From an uncultured Eubacteriales bacterium (GTDB taxonomy: Bacteria > Bacillota > Clostridia > Christensenellales > Aristaeellaceae): a DNA stretch of 64,000 bases. Positions 62,821-64,000 of the stretch are shown here, piece by piece. The stretch is from positions 1-64,000 of the forward strand of contig OMZP01000014.1 of the NCBI GenBank assembly GCA_900315585.1, written 5' to 3'. Below the pieces are notes generated by a model. The model was not told where the DNA came from and searched no databases. It saw nothing but the letters and a program-made list of their open reading frames with translations. Made by a program: the position numbers and the translations under genes. Every line of letters starts with the position of its first letter. The first letter of the stretch is position 1.

Positions 62821-64000
62821 TTAAAAGTCCTCGTCCAGGCCAAAGTCGTCGTCGCCCAATTCGAGCTCGTCGAAGTCGAAGTCCTCGACGACGGCCTCTT
62901 CCTCTTCGGTCATGGCCTCCGGCGGGATCGTCGGGCCGAGCTCGTCCTTGAACTCGCTCTCGGTGGCGTAGATGTCGTCCTCCAGCTCGCGGATCTCGAT
63001 CTCCTGCTTGTCCTCGGAGAGCACCTTGATGTCCAGGGCCAGGGACTGCAGCTCCTTGATGAGCACCTTGAAGGACTCCGGCACGCCCGGATCGGGGATG
63101 TTCTCGCCCTTCACGATGGCCTCATAGGTCTTGACGCGGCCGATGGTGTCGTCGCTCTTCACGGTCAGGATCTCCTGCAGCACGTGGCTGGCGCCGTAGG
63201 CCTCCAGGGCCCAGACCTCCATCTCGCCGAATCGCTGGCCGCCGAACTGGGCCTTGCCGCCCAGGGGCTGCTGCGTGACGAGGCTGTAGGGGCCGGTGGA
63301 GCGGGCGTGGATCTTGTCGTCCACCAGGTGATGCAGCTTCAGATAGTACATATAGCCGACGGTGACGGGGTTGTCGAAGCGGTCGCCGGTGCGGCCGTCA
63401 TACACCCACAGCTTGCCGGTGCGGTTGATGCCGATCTTCGAGAACTGGATCGTGGGCCGGCCCAGCTCGTCGAACAGCGGGCCGTCCTCGACCTGCGCGG
63501 CCTTGTCCAGCAGCTCGTCGATGTCCTCCTGGCGCGCGCCGTCGAACACGGGGGTGGCCACATGCCAGCCCAGCGCCTTGGCGGCCAGACCCAGATGCAC
63601 CTCCAGCACCTGGCCGATGTTCATACGGGAAGGCACGCCCAGGGGGTTCAGGCAGATGTCCAGCGGCGTGCCGTCCGCCAGGAACGGCATATCCTCCTCC
63701 GGCAGCACGCGGGACACGACGCCCTTGTTGCCGTGGCGGCCGGCCATCTTGTCGCCCACCTGGATCTTGCGCTTCTGGGCGATGTACACGCGCACCATCT
63801 GATTGACGCCGGGAGAGAGCTCGTCGCGGTTCTCGCGGGTGAAGATCTTGACGTCGACGATGATGCCGAATTCGCCGTGGGGCACGCGCAGCGAGGTGTC
63901 GCGCACCTCGCGGGCCTTGTCGCCGAAGATGGCGCGCAGCAGGCGCTCCTCGGCGGTCAGCTCGGTCTCGCCCTTCGGTGTGACCTTGCCCACCAGGATG
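62821..64000 (-). CDS. rpoB: RNA polymerase beta subunit, C-terminal part (runs off the right edge)
   Basis: About 393 residues are visible from [20 protein letters not shown] to the stop. [40 protein letters not shown] and [20 protein letters not shown] are standard RpoB C-terminal motifs. The protein ends in an acidic tail with [20 protein letters not shown]. The N-terminal two thirds lie outside the window. It is transcribed with rpoC. Confidence 0.98.
   Translation of the reverse strand, partial: ILVGKVTPKGETELTAEERLLRAIFGDKAREVRDTSLRVPHGEFGIIVDVKIFTRENRDELSPGVNQMVRVYIAQKRKIQVGDKMAGRHGNKGVVSRVLPEEDMPFLADGTPLDICLNPLGVPSRMNIGQVLEVHLGLAAKALGWHVATPVFDGARQEDIDELLDKAAQVEDGPLFDELGRPTIQFSKIGINRTGKLWVYDGRTGDRFDNPVTVGYMYYLKLHHLVDDKIHARSTGPYSLVTQQPLGGKAQFGGQRFGEMEVWALEAYGASHVLQEILTVKSDDTIGRVKTYEAIVKGENIPDPGVPESFKVLIKELQSLALDIKVLSEDKQEIEIRELEDDIYATESEFKDELGPTIPPEAMTEEEEAVVEDFDFDELELGDDDFGLDEDF

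Overview
The window looks like the chromosome of a GC-rich, endospore-forming Firmicute, most likely an uncultured gut-type member of the Clostridia. The evidence is an alpha/beta-type small acid-soluble spore protein, a four-cysteine L28, the Firmicute order rpmB / yloU-yloV / recG, rpoB-rpoC, and strong AGGAGG ribosome binding sites with consensus sigma-A promoters. I cannot name a genus. No tRNA, rRNA, CRISPR array, transposase or phage gene is visible.

Region 1 (1-42.4 kb, all minus strand) is one large surface-glycan locus. A consensus promoter at 42.41-42.44 kb precedes a nearly gap-free run of genes that ends at a hairpin near 3.4 kb. A second consensus promoter at 3.15 kb drives a PglF/CapD-type UDP-HexNAc 4,6-dehydratase and a DUF6077-like membrane protein that runs off the left edge. 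The run encodes a WcaJ/WsaP-like initiating phosphoglycosyltransferase, rmlA-rmlC-rmlB-rmlD for dTDP-L-rhamnose, several rhamnosyltransferase-like enzymes, a Wzm/Wzt ABC exporter whose ATPase has a C-terminal glycan-binding extension, a methyltransferase-kinase-coiled-coil protein built like the chain terminator WbdD, and a very large O-antigen-ligase-like protein. This set resembles the S-layer glycan (slg) loci of Geobacillus and ABC-transporter O-antigen loci.

Two decoration modules are nested inside it. Module A (4.8-16.5 kb) has rfbF-rfbG-rfbH, which make CDP-3,6-dideoxy-4-keto-glucose, and a thiamine-diphosphate enzyme with a short-chain reductase resembling YerE/YerF of CDP-yersiniose synthesis. 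The TPP enzyme, reductase and GtrB-like transferase genes overlap successively; gtrA follows about 20 bases later. Module B (16.5-25.1 kb, visibly AT-richer) has a dTDP-4-amino-6-deoxyhexose transaminase, an SDR, an ATP-grasp ligase, a second GtrB/ArnC-like transferase, a pair of EmrE/ArnEF-like flippase subunits and GT-C-type membrane proteins. The inferred scheme is a backbone made and capped in the cytoplasm, exported by Wzm/Wzt, ligated outside, and decorated outside by two lipid-phosphate-sugar routes.

Region 2 (42.6-50.3 kb) holds the spore protein, an MscS channel, a MATE transporter fused to an RsbW-like ATPase domain, two secreted lipocalin-like paralogues, RecG and a GNAT acetyltransferase. 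Region 3 (50.3-59.1 kb) holds a frameshifted Gfo/Idh oxidoreductase, yloV/fakA-like and yloU genes, rpmB, an RluA-type pseudouridine synthase, a small PD-(D/E)XK-like protein, an SNF2 helicase and a diguanylate cyclase. Region 4 (59.1-64 kb) is rpoC and the 3' part of rpoB.

The spacers of regions 2-4, and the one at 3.2 kb, are full of palindromic and tandem intergenic repeats of several families. At 46.9 kb a half-copy of one appears to have replaced the 3' end of a gene.
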